Below, in pieces: positions 43,589-52,072 of a stretch of 64,000 nucleotides of DNA. Origin of the DNA: Aureimonas sp. ME7 (GTDB lineage: Bacteria > Pseudomonadota > Alphaproteobacteria > Rhizobiales > Rhizobiaceae); NCBI RefSeq assembly GCF_903970965.1, contig NZ_CAJCKW010000002.1:248001-312000 (forward strand), given 5' to 3'. The position numbers and the translations under genes were made by a program. Position 1 is the first letter of the stretch; each line of letters starts with the position of its first letter. A model generated the notes under the pieces. The model was not told the origin of the DNA and did not search any database. It was given only the letters and a program-made list of their open reading frames with translations.

Positions 43589-44503
43589 TCAGGAAGCGGG
43601 GCCGAGATATGTGTCGATCAACTGCTCGACGCGAGCGTCGCGTTCGCGCCCCGTCTTGCCGCCGATCACCACTACGATGACGCCGCGCCCGTTGCGCCGG
43701 GCGCTGGCGACGAGGTTGAAACCGGAATCGCCGATGAAGCCGGTCTTCATGCCGTCGACGCCCGCCACCCGGCCGAGGAGCTTGTTGGTCGCCGCGTAAT
43801 GGCGCCCGGCATAGTCGAAGGATTCGGTCTTGAAGATCTCGGCGTAGCGCGGGAAGCGCTTGCGGATCTGCATCGCGAGGATCGCGAGATCCCGGGCGGT
43901 GGAGATCTGATCGGGATGCGGCAGGCCGGATGGATTGGCGAAGTTGGTGCGCGTCATGCCGAGTTGGCGGGCCTTGCGCGTCATCTGCAGGGCGAACGCC
44001 TGGTCCGATCCGGCCAGGTTCTCGGCAACCACGGAGGCGATGTCGTTGGCCGACTTCACGGCCAGCGCATACATCGCGTCGCGCACCCGGATCGTTTCGC
44101 CCGGCCGGAGCCCGAGCTTCGACGGCGGCTTGGCTTCGGCGGTCGAGGACACGACGAGCCCATCATCCAGCGAAAGCTTGCCGGCGTCCACCGCCTCGAA
44201 CAGGAGGTAGAGCGTCATCAGCTTGGTGATCGAGGCCGGGTGGCGCAGCCCATCGGGGTCCTCGGCATAGAGAACCCGGCCGCTGTCGGCGTCCACGACG
44301 AGAGCGGCGGGCGTGCGCACCGCGACCTCTTCGGCGCCGAGCACGAGGGCGGGCACCTTCGTGGTCGGCAGAAGGCCCGCGCGCACATCCCCGCGCGACA
44401 GGTCCATCGACTGGCACGAGGCCAGCGCGACCGAAAGTGCCAGGCCCATGAGAAGGGTGGCGGAGCGCTTGCGCGATGGGCGGACGGCGGAGATGGTCTT
44501 CAC
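43589..44503 (-). CDS. D-alanyl-D-alanine carboxypeptidase, putative lipoprotein
   Basis: This low-molecular-weight penicillin-binding protein trims peptidoglycan stem peptides. The 305-residue product carries the three serine-peptidase motifs: SxxK at S91-K94 (ASITKLMT), SAN in VKSANDIAS and KTG in VDGMKTGFIGD. The N-terminus has a lipobox-like end (SVALASC, C30), so it may be anchored as a lipoprotein, which is uncommon for DacA/DacF relatives. The start is uncertain: the GTG at 44503 gives a good lipoprotein signal, while an ATG within the hydrophobic stretch would be too short. It converges on the SDR gene. Confidence 0.85.
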   Translation of the reverse strand: MKTISAVRPSRKRSATLLMGLALSVALASCQSMDLSRGDVRAGLLPTTKVPALVLGAEEVAVRTPAALVVDADSGRVLYAEDPDGLRHPASITKLMTLYLLFEAVDAGKLSLDDGLVVSSTAEAKPPSKLGLRPGETIRVRDAMYALAVKSANDIASVVAENLAGSDQAFALQMTRKARQLGMTRTNFANPSGLPHPDQISTARDLAILAMQIRKRFPRYAEIFKTESFDYAGRHYAATNKLLGRVAGVDGMKTGFIGDSGFNLVASARRNGRGVIVVVIGGKTGRERDARVEQLIDTYLGPAS

Positions 44504-44676
44504 GGGACGCTGTTCCACGCAGAGGAGCGATCGAGACGCTGGGAGTAGCACGCGAGTCGTTTCCGTAAACTTGTCTTCGTTTGCCGGAACCGGAAGCGGC
44601 CTTCGCTGGCCGACGACCTCGGCGGCCCCAGATAGGGGGTCCAACGCCGGTTTTCCAAAACACGAAGGCTCGTCTC

Positions 44677-45525
44677 ATGGCATCTTCCGCGACCCCCGTC
44701 TGGTTCATCACCGGATGCTCCACCGGCTTCGGCTACGAACTCGCCAAGCTCATTCTCGGACGTGGTTGGCGTCTCGTGGCGACGGCCCGCGACAAGGACC
44801 GGCTCGGGGAACTCGTGGAGCGCGGAGGGGACGACATTCTCGCCCTGTCGCTCGACGTGAACGACACGATTGCGATCGACGCGGCCGTGAAGGCGACGGT
44901 GGACCGGTTCGGGCGGATCGACGTTCTCGTCAACAACGCGGGCTACGGCTATCAGGCCTCGATCGAGGAAGGCGACGACGCCGAGATCCGCGCGCAGTTC
45001 GACGCCAACGTCTTCGGCCTCTTCGCCATGACCCGCGCCGTCCTGCCGGTGATGCGCGGGCAGCGATCCGGCCGCATCCTCAACCTCACCTCGCAAGCCG
45101 GCTTCATTGGTTTCCCGGGTTCCGGCTACTACGCCGCCACGAAGCACGCGGTAGAAGGTTTCTCCGATGCCCTGGCCGCCGAGGGCGAGCCGATCGGCAT
45201 CCAGGTCACCTGCGTCGCCCCCGGTCCGTTCCGCACCGACTGGGCCGGACGCTCGCTCCGGCAGACGCCGAACCGCATCGAGGACTATGCGCCGACGGCG
45301 GGCAAGCGTCTGCAGGCGACGTCCGATATCAGCGGCAAGCAGGCGGGCGACCCGGTTCGCGCCGGCGAGGCGATGATCCGCGCCACGCAAATGGAAAAGG
45401 CGCCGCGCCATCTCGTTCTCGGCAAGATCGCCTTCGAGGGCGTCATCGCCAAGCTGCGGTCCCGCCTGTCGGAGATCGAGGCCCTGCAAGGCGAAAGCCT
45501 TTCGGCGGACTTCCCGGAGGCCTGA
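44677..45525 (+). CDS. SDR family oxidoreductase
   Basis: The 282-residue protein has the atypical nucleotide motif TGCSTGFGYELAKL common to a group of SDRs related to retinol- and ketosteroid-type dehydrogenases. NNAGYGYQASIEEG, NLTSQAGFIGFPG and YYAATKHAVEGFSDAL follow. The longer C-terminus with RAGEAMIRATQM is typical of this group. The ATG at 44677 is supported by AAGG and by the domain start. It is a single gene between two convergent neighbours; the substrate is unknown. Confidence 0.86.
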   Translation: MASSATPVWFITGCSTGFGYELAKLILGRGWRLVATARDKDRLGELVERGGDDILALSLDVNDTIAIDAAVKATVDRFGRIDVLVNNAGYGYQASIEEGDDAEIRAQFDANVFGLFAMTRAVLPVMRGQRSGRILNLTSQAGFIGFPGSGYYAATKHAVEGFSDALAAEGEPIGIQVTCVAPGPFRTDWAGRSLRQTPNRIEDYAPTAGKRLQATSDISGKQAGDPVRAGEAMIRATQMEKAPRHLVLGKIAFEGVIAKLRSRLSEIEALQGESLSADFPEA

Positions 45526-45534
45526 TCCGCGTCG

Positions 45535-46224
45535 TCATCCCCCGTTCTGCTGGATGAGGTCTTCGATGCTCATGGCTTCCAACGGGGGAGCGGAGACCGC
45601 GCCCGCGCCGCGCGCGACCTCGCGCGCGATGCGGCTCTGGCGAACCGGAGCGCGCATGATCGCGGGCTCGGGCGTGCGCACGGCGACCTCGGTCGGCATG
45701 TTTCGCGCGGCCGGGTTGAAAGGCAAACGCCCTTCCTTTTCCGAGCGCTGGCGTTCGGCAACCATCGCCTGCGTCGAGGTCGCGTTCTTGCGCTTCTCGT
45801 AGAACGAGTTGCCGCCTTGTATCGTCAGGTAGTGCATGTTCGTGTAGGGGAACGAATAGCCGGCGGTGTGGAAGAACATGGCCTTCTGCACCTCCGGGTG
45901 GCGCGCGCCCTTCAGGACGCGACCGGCCGTCTGCGACGCCAGCTCGCGGCCCTTGCCCATCGGCTTCGAGAGGACGCCCGGCGCGAACTGGTTCTTCTGC
46001 CCAACGACGCCGCAAACGGATTGGGGATATCGGCCCGACTCCAGGCGGTTCATCACCACCGTGCCGACGGCGAGCATGCCGGCCTCGCTCGACCGGTTGG
46101 ATTCGAAGTACATCGCGCGAGCGAGGCATTCCTGCGAACTCATACGCGGCTGAACCTTGGCGCATCCGCCGACGAGGAGAAGCGCGCCGGCACTCGCGAG
46201 GAGGAAAAACTGGTTCGGCGACAT
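45535..46224 (-). CDS. SleB-type cell wall hydrolase, putative lipoprotein
   Basis: This peptidoglycan hydrolase of the SleB/CwlJ family (lytic or amidase type) has 229 residues. The signal sequence MSPNQFFLLASAGALLLVGG ends with a lipobox Cys at 21. The SleB domain spans about 28-150: ECLARAMYFESNRSSEAGML with the catalytic Glu, VGTVVMNRLESGRYPQSVCG, KNQFAPGV and HTAGYSFPY. The C-terminal 70 residues are basic and low in structure. A longer frame to 46320 is open but the lipoprotein signal fixes the start. Such proteins are common in Rhizobiales. Confidence 0.88.
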   Translation of the reverse strand: MSPNQFFLLASAGALLLVGGCAKVQPRMSSQECLARAMYFESNRSSEAGMLAVGTVVMNRLESGRYPQSVCGVVGQKNQFAPGVLSKPMGKGRELASQTAGRVLKGARHPEVQKAMFFHTAGYSFPYTNMHYLTIQGGNSFYEKRKNATSTQAMVAERQRSEKEGRLPFNPAARNMPTEVAVRTPEPAIMRAPVRQSRIAREVARGAGAVSAPPLEAMSIEDLIQQNGG

Positions 46225-46297
46225 GATGCGGCCCGCTTGCAACGTCGGGCGAATTTCGCTGGGGAAGCTTAAGAAGCAGTTGATCCTTTCGGACGCG

Positions 46298-46327
46298 AAA
46301 AGGCCGCCGCGCTTGCGCACGGCGGCC
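46298..46327 (-). terminator. Rho-independent terminator of the malate dehydrogenase gene
   Basis: An 8-bp perfect stem, GGCCGCCG (46302-46309) pairing with CGGCGGCC (46320-46327), has a ten-base loop and is followed on the minus strand by TTTTCGC. It lies 20 bases after the malate dehydrogenase stop. Confidence 0.85.
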
Positions 46328-46347
46328 CTCGAGATCTTCGCGGAAGA

Positions 46348-47325
46348 TCAGAGAAGAGCGGACACGGCCTCGCGCTCTTCCTTCAGCTCGTTCACGGTGC
46401 GGTCCAGCATCTCCTGCTGGAACGGGCCGATCTCGAGCCCGGTCACGCGCTTGTAGGAGCCGTTCTCGGCCACCACCGGCACGCCGGTCATCAGACCTTC
46501 GGGGATGCCGTAGGAGCCGTCCGACGAAATGCCCATCGACACCCAGTCGCCGTTCGAGCCGCTGATCCAGTCGCGCATGTGGTCGATCGCGGCGTTGGCG
46601 GCCGAGGCCGCCGAGGACGCGCCGCGCGCTTCGATGATCGCCGTGCCGCGCTTGGCGACGGTCGGGATCAGCGTTTCCTTGTACCAGGCCTCGTCGCCGA
46701 TCACCTCGGACAGCGGCTTGCCACCCGCCGTGGCGTTGGTCCAGTCGGCGAACATGGTGGGCGAGTGGTTGCCCCAGACCACGAACTTCTGGATCTCGTC
46801 GACCGAAACTCCGGCCTTCTGCGCGAACTGGGTGAGCGCGCGGTTGTGGTCGAGCCGCAGCATCGCGGTGACGTTCTCGGTCGGGAAATCCTTGGCGTTG
46901 GCGGCCAGGATCATCGCGTTTGTGTTGGCGGGGTTGCCGACGACGATCACCTTCGCATCGCGCTTGGCGGCTTCGTTCAACGCCTGACCCTGCACGCGGA
47001 AGATCTCGGCATTGGCGTTCAGGAGGTCGCGGCGCTCCATCCCTTGCGTGCGCGGGCGCGAACCCACGAAGAAACCGGCGTCGATGTCGCGGAAGGCGGT
47101 CTTCGGATCGTCGGTGATGACGACATCCTGGAGAAGCGGGAAGGCGCAGTCCTCCAGCTCCATGACGACGCCCTTCACGGCCTTCTGGGCCTGCGGCAGG
47201 TCGAGAAGCTGCAGGGCGACCGGCGTGTCCTTGCCGTAGACGTCGCCATTGGCGATCCGGAACAGAAGTGAGTAGCAGATCTGGCCGGCGGCGCCGGTGA
47301 CGGCGATGCGTTTGGGCTGCGTCAT
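46348..47325 (-). CDS. mdh: Malate dehydrogenase (NAD, beta/gammaproteobacterial or cytosolic type)
   Basis: It interconverts malate and oxaloacetate. The 325-residue protein has [20 protein letters not shown] (nucleotide loop GAAGQI), substrate arginines in [37 protein letters not shown] and the active His in [10 protein letters not shown]. This is the type seen in Burkholderia, Thermus and eukaryotic cytosol. The shorter LDH-like enzyme is the usual mdh of Rhizobiales, normally beside sucCD. Here the gene is alone with its own terminator, so it may be a second or transferred copy. The ATG at 47325 is clear. Confidence 0.93.
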   Translation of the reverse strand: MTQPKRIAVTGAAGQICYSLLFRIANGDVYGKDTPVALQLLDLPQAQKAVKGVVMELEDCAFPLLQDVVITDDPKTAFRDIDAGFFVGSRPRTQGMERRDLLNANAEIFRVQGQALNEAAKRDAKVIVVGNPANTNAMILAANAKDFPTENVTAMLRLDHNRALTQFAQKAGVSVDEIQKFVVWGNHSPTMFADWTNATAGGKPLSEVIGDEAWYKETLIPTVAKRGTAIIEARGASSAASAANAAIDHMRDWISGSNGDWVSMGISSDGSYGIPEGLMTGVPVVAENGSYKRVTGLEIGPFQQEMLDRTVNELKEEREAVSALL

Positions 47326-47807
47326 GGTCGAACCTTTCGGGACTGTCGATCGGAGGCGATGGTGCGCCCTGCCCTAGCGCGTCTCCGGCCCACGATCCAT
47401 GGCGAAAATGGCGTGTCGACCGCTCGTCGGCGGCGAGTTCCGTATTCAATCGATACGATATCCGGCGCAACTCGTCCTGCCGGAGCGAGGCCGATGTGCG
47501 CGTTTCGATGAGATCGACAGCCAGGATGCATCGATCCTCCCGCGCGGTATCGGGGATCGTTCCAAAAACGCGCAAAAAGAACGGACCATGCGCAAAGGCG
47601 ATTGTGTTTTACAGCGATCGCGCATCTACTCAGCCGGGAACGGATCGAGTCCACGAAGGGCGGTGGGGCGCAAGGCTACACCGCCCCCGCCAGGCCTCGG
47701 ATCGGTCGAAGTCCTTGTGGGAGGGGGCTGTCGATCAAGTTCCAGGGGAGACGCACGGTCGCTTCGCGGCATCGACGTTTCGTGTTCGAAGGCAAAAGGG
47801 AGGAAGC
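47326..47807. promoter_or_regulatory. Long leader/promoter region with hairpin between mdh and frcB-like gene
   Basis: No gene is recognised in these 482 bases; they must contain the divergent promoters of mdh and the transporter. A perfect 8-bp inverted repeat, GGGCGGTG (47658-47665) and CACCGCCC (47679-47686) with a 13-base spacer, lies about 120 bases before the binding-protein start. It could be an operator or an mRNA leader structure. A GGGAGGAAGC ribosome-binding site ends the region. Confidence 0.45.
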
Positions 47808-48854
47808 ATGACGACGAACATCGCATTCCATCGATTTGCAAAGCTGATCGCCGGCACGGCCATGCTTGGTGTGCTAGCCACGGTTGGGCCGGCCAACGCA
47901 CAGTCCGACGACATCCTCGTCGGCCTTGTGGTGAAGACGGAAGCCAACCCGTTCTTCGCCAAGATGCGCGAGGGCGCGAGCCAGAAATCCGCCGAGCTCG
48001 GCGTCAAGTTCCAAAGCTTCGCCGGCAAGTACGATGGTGATCACGACACGCAGGTGACAGCCGTCGAGAACCTGATCTCGGCCGGCGCCAGCGGCATCTT
48101 GATCGCCGCGAGCGACCCCAAGGCGATCACGCCGGTTCTCGAACAGGCCCGTCAGGCCGGCATCCTCGTGATCGCGCTCGATACGCCGCTGGATCCCGCG
48201 AACGCCGCCGACCAGACCTTCGCGACCGACAACTTCAAGGCGGGCGAGTTGATCGGGCAATGGGCGGCCAAGACCGTCGCGGATCCCAAAACCTCCAAGA
48301 TCGGCTTTCTCGACGCTATCGAGACCCAGCCCACGGTCGACGTCGCGCGCGACCAAGGCTTCATGAAGGGTTTCGGCATCGATCCGAAGGATCCGGCGCG
48401 CTATCTCGACGAGGACGACGCGCGCATCGTCGGCCATCAATGGGGCCAGGGGTCGGAGGAAGGTGGCCGGACGGGCGCGGAAAACCTTCTTCAGAAGGAC
48501 CCCGACCTCAACGTCTTCTATACGATCAACGAACCGACGGCGGCCGGCGCCTACGAGGCGATCAAGGCGGCCGGCAAGGACGGTTCGGTCGTGATCACCT
48601 CCGTGGATGGCGGTTGCCCGGGTGTCGAGAACGTCAAGGCCGGGGTCATCGGCGCGACCTCCATGCAATATCCGCTTCTGATGGCGTCCAAGGGCGTGGA
48701 GGCGATCGTCAACTTCAAGAAGTCGGGCGAAAAGCCGGCCGCGACCGCCGGTCTCGACTTCTTCGACACGGGCGTCACCCTCGTCACCGACAAGCCGGTG
48801 GACGGCGTTCCGTCCATCACCTCCGCCGAAGCGCTCAAGCAGTGCTGGGGTTGA
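47808..48854 (+). CDS. Sugar ABC transporter binding protein, FrcB-like
   Basis: This periplasmic sugar receptor closely resembles the fructose/mannose/ribose receptor FrcB of Sinorhizobium. It has 348 residues; the signal peptide ends at PANAQS. Family-wide stretches are [100 protein letters not shown] and the C-terminal KQCWG. The ATG at 47808 has GGGAGGAAGC. It is followed by a hairpin and a permease gene, but not by an ATPase. The aldolase and kinase downstream suggest that the sugar may not be fructose. Confidence 0.9.
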   Translation: MTTNIAFHRFAKLIAGTAMLGVLATVGPANAQSDDILVGLVVKTEANPFFAKMREGASQKSAELGVKFQSFAGKYDGDHDTQVTAVENLISAGASGILIAASDPKAITPVLEQARQAGILVIALDTPLDPANAADQTFATDNFKAGELIGQWAAKTVADPKTSKIGFLDAIETQPTVDVARDQGFMKGFGIDPKDPARYLDEDDARIVGHQWGQGSEEGGRTGAENLLQKDPDLNVFYTINEPTAAGAYEAIKAAGKDGSVVITSVDGGCPGVENVKAGVIGATSMQYPLLMASKGVEAIVNFKKSGEKPAATAGLDFFDTGVTLVTDKPVDGVPSITSAEALKQCWG

Positions 48855-48875
48855 TCGGAACTGTTTGAACGTGCG

Positions 48876-48908
48876 CGGGATGGGACGATCGCTCGCCCCA
48901 TCCCGTTT
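48876..48908 (+). promoter_or_regulatory. Hairpin between the FrcB-like and FrcC-like genes
   Basis: A perfect 9-bp stem, CGGGATGGG (48876-48884) pairing with CCCATCCCG (48897-48905), has a 12-base loop and is followed by TTTCG. It could act as a partial terminator or a 3'-protecting structure that raises binding-protein levels over permease. Confidence 0.6.
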
Positions 48909-48940
48909 CGAACACGCGAGCCGGGAGGGGACCGCCGATC

Positions 48941-49990
48941 ATGTCCAGCAGCCAAGCCAACCCGACGGGTGCGGACGCCGTCGCACAGTTCGCGGAAGAA
49001 CGGCGTTCCCCCTTGCGCCGTCTCCAGCATATCCTGCACCAATATCCCACGATCGTGCCGTTCGTGGTGCTCGGTGTCGGGCTCCTGGCCTTCAGTCTGA
49101 TCGTCGGCAATCGCTTCTTCCAGCCGTTCAACCTGTCGCTGATCATGCAGCAGGTGACGATCATCGCAATCATCGGCATCGCGCAGACGCTGGTCATCCT
49201 CACCGCCGGCATCGATCTTTCGGTCGGCGCCATCATGATCCTCGCGACCGTGGTCATGGGGCGCCTCGCGGTTTCGATGGGCGTTCCGGCCGAACTGGCC
49301 TTCCTGATCGGCATTGCCGTCGGCCTCGGCTGCGGGGTCCTGAACGGGCTTCTGATCACCTATATCAAGCTGCCTCCCTTCATCGTGACGCTGGGCACGT
49401 GGAGCATCTTCGGGGCGACGTTCCTTTGGTATTCCGGCTCGCAGACGATCCGCTCGCAGGAAGTCGCGGCGGAAGCTCCGTTCCTGCAGCTGACGGCGAC
49501 CGCGATCCAGTGGGGCGGCGCGCGGCTGACCTTCGGTACCGTGTTCACGCTGATCGTCGCGGCCGCCGCGTGGTACCTCCTCAACCGGACCGCCTTCGGC
49601 CGGCACGTCTATGCGACGGGCGACGACCCGGAGGCCGCACGTCTTTCGGGCATCGACACGCGCCGCGTCCTTCTGGCCGTCTACTCGCTGGCCGGCGCGA
49701 TCTGCGCGCTCGGCGCCTGGGTGCTGATCGGGCGCGTGGGCGCCATCAGCCCGACATCGGGCGGCACCGCCAATCTCGATTCCATCACCGCCGTCGTCAT
49801 CGGCGGCACCTCGCTCTTCGGCGGGCGCGGCTCGATCGTCGGCACGCTGATCGGCGCCTTGATCGTCGGCGTGTTCCGCAACGGCCTCGCCCTGTCGGGC
49901 CTCGACGCCCTCTGGCAGGAATTTGCCGTGGGCATCCTCATCATCGTGGCGGTCGGCCTGGATCAGTGGATCCGCAAGGTCTCCGCCTGA
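48941..49990 (+). CDS. Sugar ABC transporter permease, FrcC-like
   Basis: This is the membrane subunit that pairs with the FrcB-like receptor. The 349-residue protein has a hydrophilic N-terminus of about 35 residues (with RRSPLRRLQHILHQYPTIVP) and about nine helices. Its CUT2 motifs are IIGIAQTLVILTAGIDLSVG and AVVIGGTSLFGGRGSIVGTL. The N-terminal extension and length match FrcC. The usual single-domain FrcA ATPase gene, which normally follows, is missing; the next gene is an aldolase 38 bases later. The permease must borrow an ATPase or the system has been rearranged. Confidence 0.9.
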   Translation: MSSSQANPTGADAVAQFAEERRSPLRRLQHILHQYPTIVPFVVLGVGLLAFSLIVGNRFFQPFNLSLIMQQVTIIAIIGIAQTLVILTAGIDLSVGAIMILATVVMGRLAVSMGVPAELAFLIGIAVGLGCGVLNGLLITYIKLPPFIVTLGTWSIFGATFLWYSGSQTIRSQEVAAEAPFLQLTATAIQWGGARLTFGTVFTLIVAAAAWYLLNRTAFGRHVYATGDDPEAARLSGIDTRRVLLAVYSLAGAICALGAWVLIGRVGAISPTSGGTANLDSITAVVIGGTSLFGGRGSIVGTLIGALIVGVFRNGLALSGLDALWQEFAVGILIIVAVGLDQWIRKVSA

Positions 49991-50028
49991 CCTCAACCCC
50001 CAACACGGCACTCCCGGAGCATTCCCGC

Positions 50029-51033
50029 ATGACCACCTCCAAACGGATGGACCAGAAGCTCGCGCGCATCCGGCGCGGCGAATACACGCCGAAGGACTTC
50101 ATCATCGCCGACGCCAAGGACGGCGATATGGCGCTCGGCGTCGGCGTTTCAGGACCCGAGCTCGACGCCGAGGGCAAGCCGACGGGCCGCACGCGCCCGC
50201 TGAAGGTCTATCGCGACGCGATGGAGACGATGGTCCGGTCCGGCCTCGTCGACATCATGCTGACGTCCCTGTCCTCGGCCGAGCATCTTCAGGCGCGCGG
50301 CGTCTACGGCGACACGGACGTGACGGCCGCCGTCCGGCTCAACGACGGCAGCGACATCTGGCACTGGCGTGGCGCGAACTACAAGCACCTGCCGACCGTG
50401 CCCTTCCGCACGGCCCGTCTCGATCGGGTGAAGCCCGTGGCCGATCTCGGCCTCTACGCCATCACCTTCTTCAACGACCTCGACCAGGACCTGCGGACGC
50501 TCGACGCCTATGCCAAATTTCGCGACGAAGCTTCGGCCGCCGGCGTGCGTCACTTCCTGGAGGTGTTCAATCCGCAGTTCGAGGTGAAGGCGCCGGGCTC
50601 CGATTTCTTCACCTACAACAACGATGCCATCGCCAAGGTGCTCGCCGGCGTGTCGAGGCTCGACCGGCCGGAGTTCCTGAAGGTCGTCTATAACGGGCCG
50701 AAGGCGACGGAGGAGCTTGCCTCCTTTGATCCCGGAAACCTCATCGTCGGCATTCTCGGCGGGGCGTCGTCGACGACGCGCGACACGCTCGAGATGGTGA
50801 AGCAGGCGGAAAAATACGGCGCGCGCGTCGCCCTCTTCGGGCGCAAGATCTTCTTCGCCGAGGATTCGGAAGCCATCGTGCGCGCCATGCGCTCGGTGAT
50901 CGAGGACGACATCTCCTCGGAGGAAGCCACGAAGGTCTATCACGACCACCTCCAGAAGAACGGCATCCGGTCGAAGAAGCCGCTCGCCGACGATCTCGAA
51001 GTCACCGATCCGTCCCTCAAGCTCGGAGCCTGA
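50029..51033 (+). CDS. Class I (Schiff-base) aldolase-like protein
   Basis: The 334-residue protein looks like a TIM-barrel aldolase of the DeoC/LacD/DhnA group: FIIADAKDGDMALGVGVSGP near the N-terminus, DIMLTSLSSAEHLQARGVYG, HFLEVFNPQFEVKAPGSDFF, and the likely Schiff-base Lys in FLKVVYNGPKATEEL, followed by IVGILGGASSTTRDTLEMV. The start is the ATG at 50029, eight bases after GGAG. Partnered with a PfkB kinase three bases downstream, it could split a phosphorylated ketose into triose units. The substrate is not known, and the longer open frame upstream is not coding. Confidence 0.75.
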   Translation: MTTSKRMDQKLARIRRGEYTPKDFIIADAKDGDMALGVGVSGPELDAEGKPTGRTRPLKVYRDAMETMVRSGLVDIMLTSLSSAEHLQARGVYGDTDVTAAVRLNDGSDIWHWRGANYKHLPTVPFRTARLDRVKPVADLGLYAITFFNDLDQDLRTLDAYAKFRDEASAAGVRHFLEVFNPQFEVKAPGSDFFTYNNDAIAKVLAGVSRLDRPEFLKVVYNGPKATEELASFDPGNLIVGILGGASSTTRDTLEMVKQAEKYGARVALFGRKIFFAEDSEAIVRAMRSVIEDDISSEEATKVYHDHLQKNGIRSKKPLADDLEVTDPSLKLGA

Positions 51034-51036
51034 CAC

Positions 51037-52068
51037 GTGTCGGCTGTTCAGCGGCGCGGTTTTCTCACGGGCGGAACCTGGTGCGCCGACCACAACAAGC
51101 TCCTCGACCGCTGGCCGGTCGAGGAAACCGTGACCCGCATCCTATCGGAAACGGTGGAAGGCGGCGGCTCGGCCTGCAACTTCGGCATCGACATCCGCCG
51201 CCTCGACCCGACCATGCCGGTGGCCACGATCGGCTGCGTCGGCGACGACGAGGACGGACGGATTCTCCTGCGATACGCCGACGATAACGGCATCGATCGC
51301 CGAGGCATGCGCGTCATCGAGGGCGGGCGCACCAATTACACCGACGCCTTCAGCGCCCGCTCCACGGGCAAGCGCACCCACATCTTCCACCAGGGAACGA
51401 GCGCGCTCCTTTCGCCGGACCATTTCGACTTCTCGGACACCAATGCGCGTATCTTCCATCTCGGCCTTCCCGGCATCCACGACATCATGGACAGTGCCTG
51501 GGGGGGCGAGGTGAACGGCTGGGTGGCGACGCTGAAGGCGGCGCGTGCGGCGGGTCTGGAGACCAATCTCGAGCTTCTGCAGATCGCCCCCGAGCGTCTT
51601 CGTGAACTCGCCGAACCCTGCCTCGACCACCTCGATACGCTGGTCGTCAACGACTACGAGATCGGGGCGATCACCGGCCTGCGGACCACCGAGGACGGCG
51701 AAACCGACCTTGCCGCCTGCGAGGAAGCTGGAGCGCGGATCATGGCGGCCAGTTCCATCGAGGTTCTGGCGATCCATTTCCCAAGCGGTGCCCTCGCCTT
51801 TTCGCGCGGCGGGAAAACGTTCCGCCAACCGTCCGTCGCGGTGCCGCAGGACGAGGTGAAGGGCGCCAACGGCGCGGGCGACGCCTTCGCGGCAGGCTTC
51901 ATGTACGGCCACCACGAAGGGCGGCCGATCGAAGACGGTCTTCGCCTTGCTCATGCCTGCGCCGCCTCCTCGCTCCGCAGCGTCGGCACGACGGGCAGCG
52001 TCGAAACCGCCGCGAACTGCCTCGCGCTCGCCGAGCGCTGGGGCTGGCGAACCATGGCGGCGGCCTGA
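51037..52068 (+). CDS. PfkB/ribokinase family sugar kinase
   Basis: The 343-residue protein is a ribokinase-fold carbohydrate kinase. Signature 1 is GGGSACNFGIDIRRLDP near residue 45 with TIGCVGDDEDGRILL; signature 2 is VKGANGAGDAFAAGFMYGHH near 270 with the catalytic Asp in GAGD. The start is a GTG at 51037, three bases after the aldolase stop. Together with the aldolase it forms a kinase/aldolase pair behind the FrcB/FrcC-like importer. The substrate could be a ketohexose or a less common ketopentose. It ends four bases before the convergent ABC exporter gene. Confidence 0.86.
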   Translation: MSAVQRRGFLTGGTWCADHNKLLDRWPVEETVTRILSETVEGGGSACNFGIDIRRLDPTMPVATIGCVGDDEDGRILLRYADDNGIDRRGMRVIEGGRTNYTDAFSARSTGKRTHIFHQGTSALLSPDHFDFSDTNARIFHLGLPGIHDIMDSAWGGEVNGWVATLKAARAAGLETNLELLQIAPERLRELAEPCLDHLDTLVVNDYEIGAITGLRTTEDGETDLAACEEAGARIMAASSIEVLAIHFPSGALAFSRGGKTFRQPSVAVPQDEVKGANGAGDAFAAGFMYGHHEGRPIEDGLRLAHACAASSLRSVGTTGSVETAANCLALAERWGWRTMAAA

Positions 52069-52072
52069 CGGG

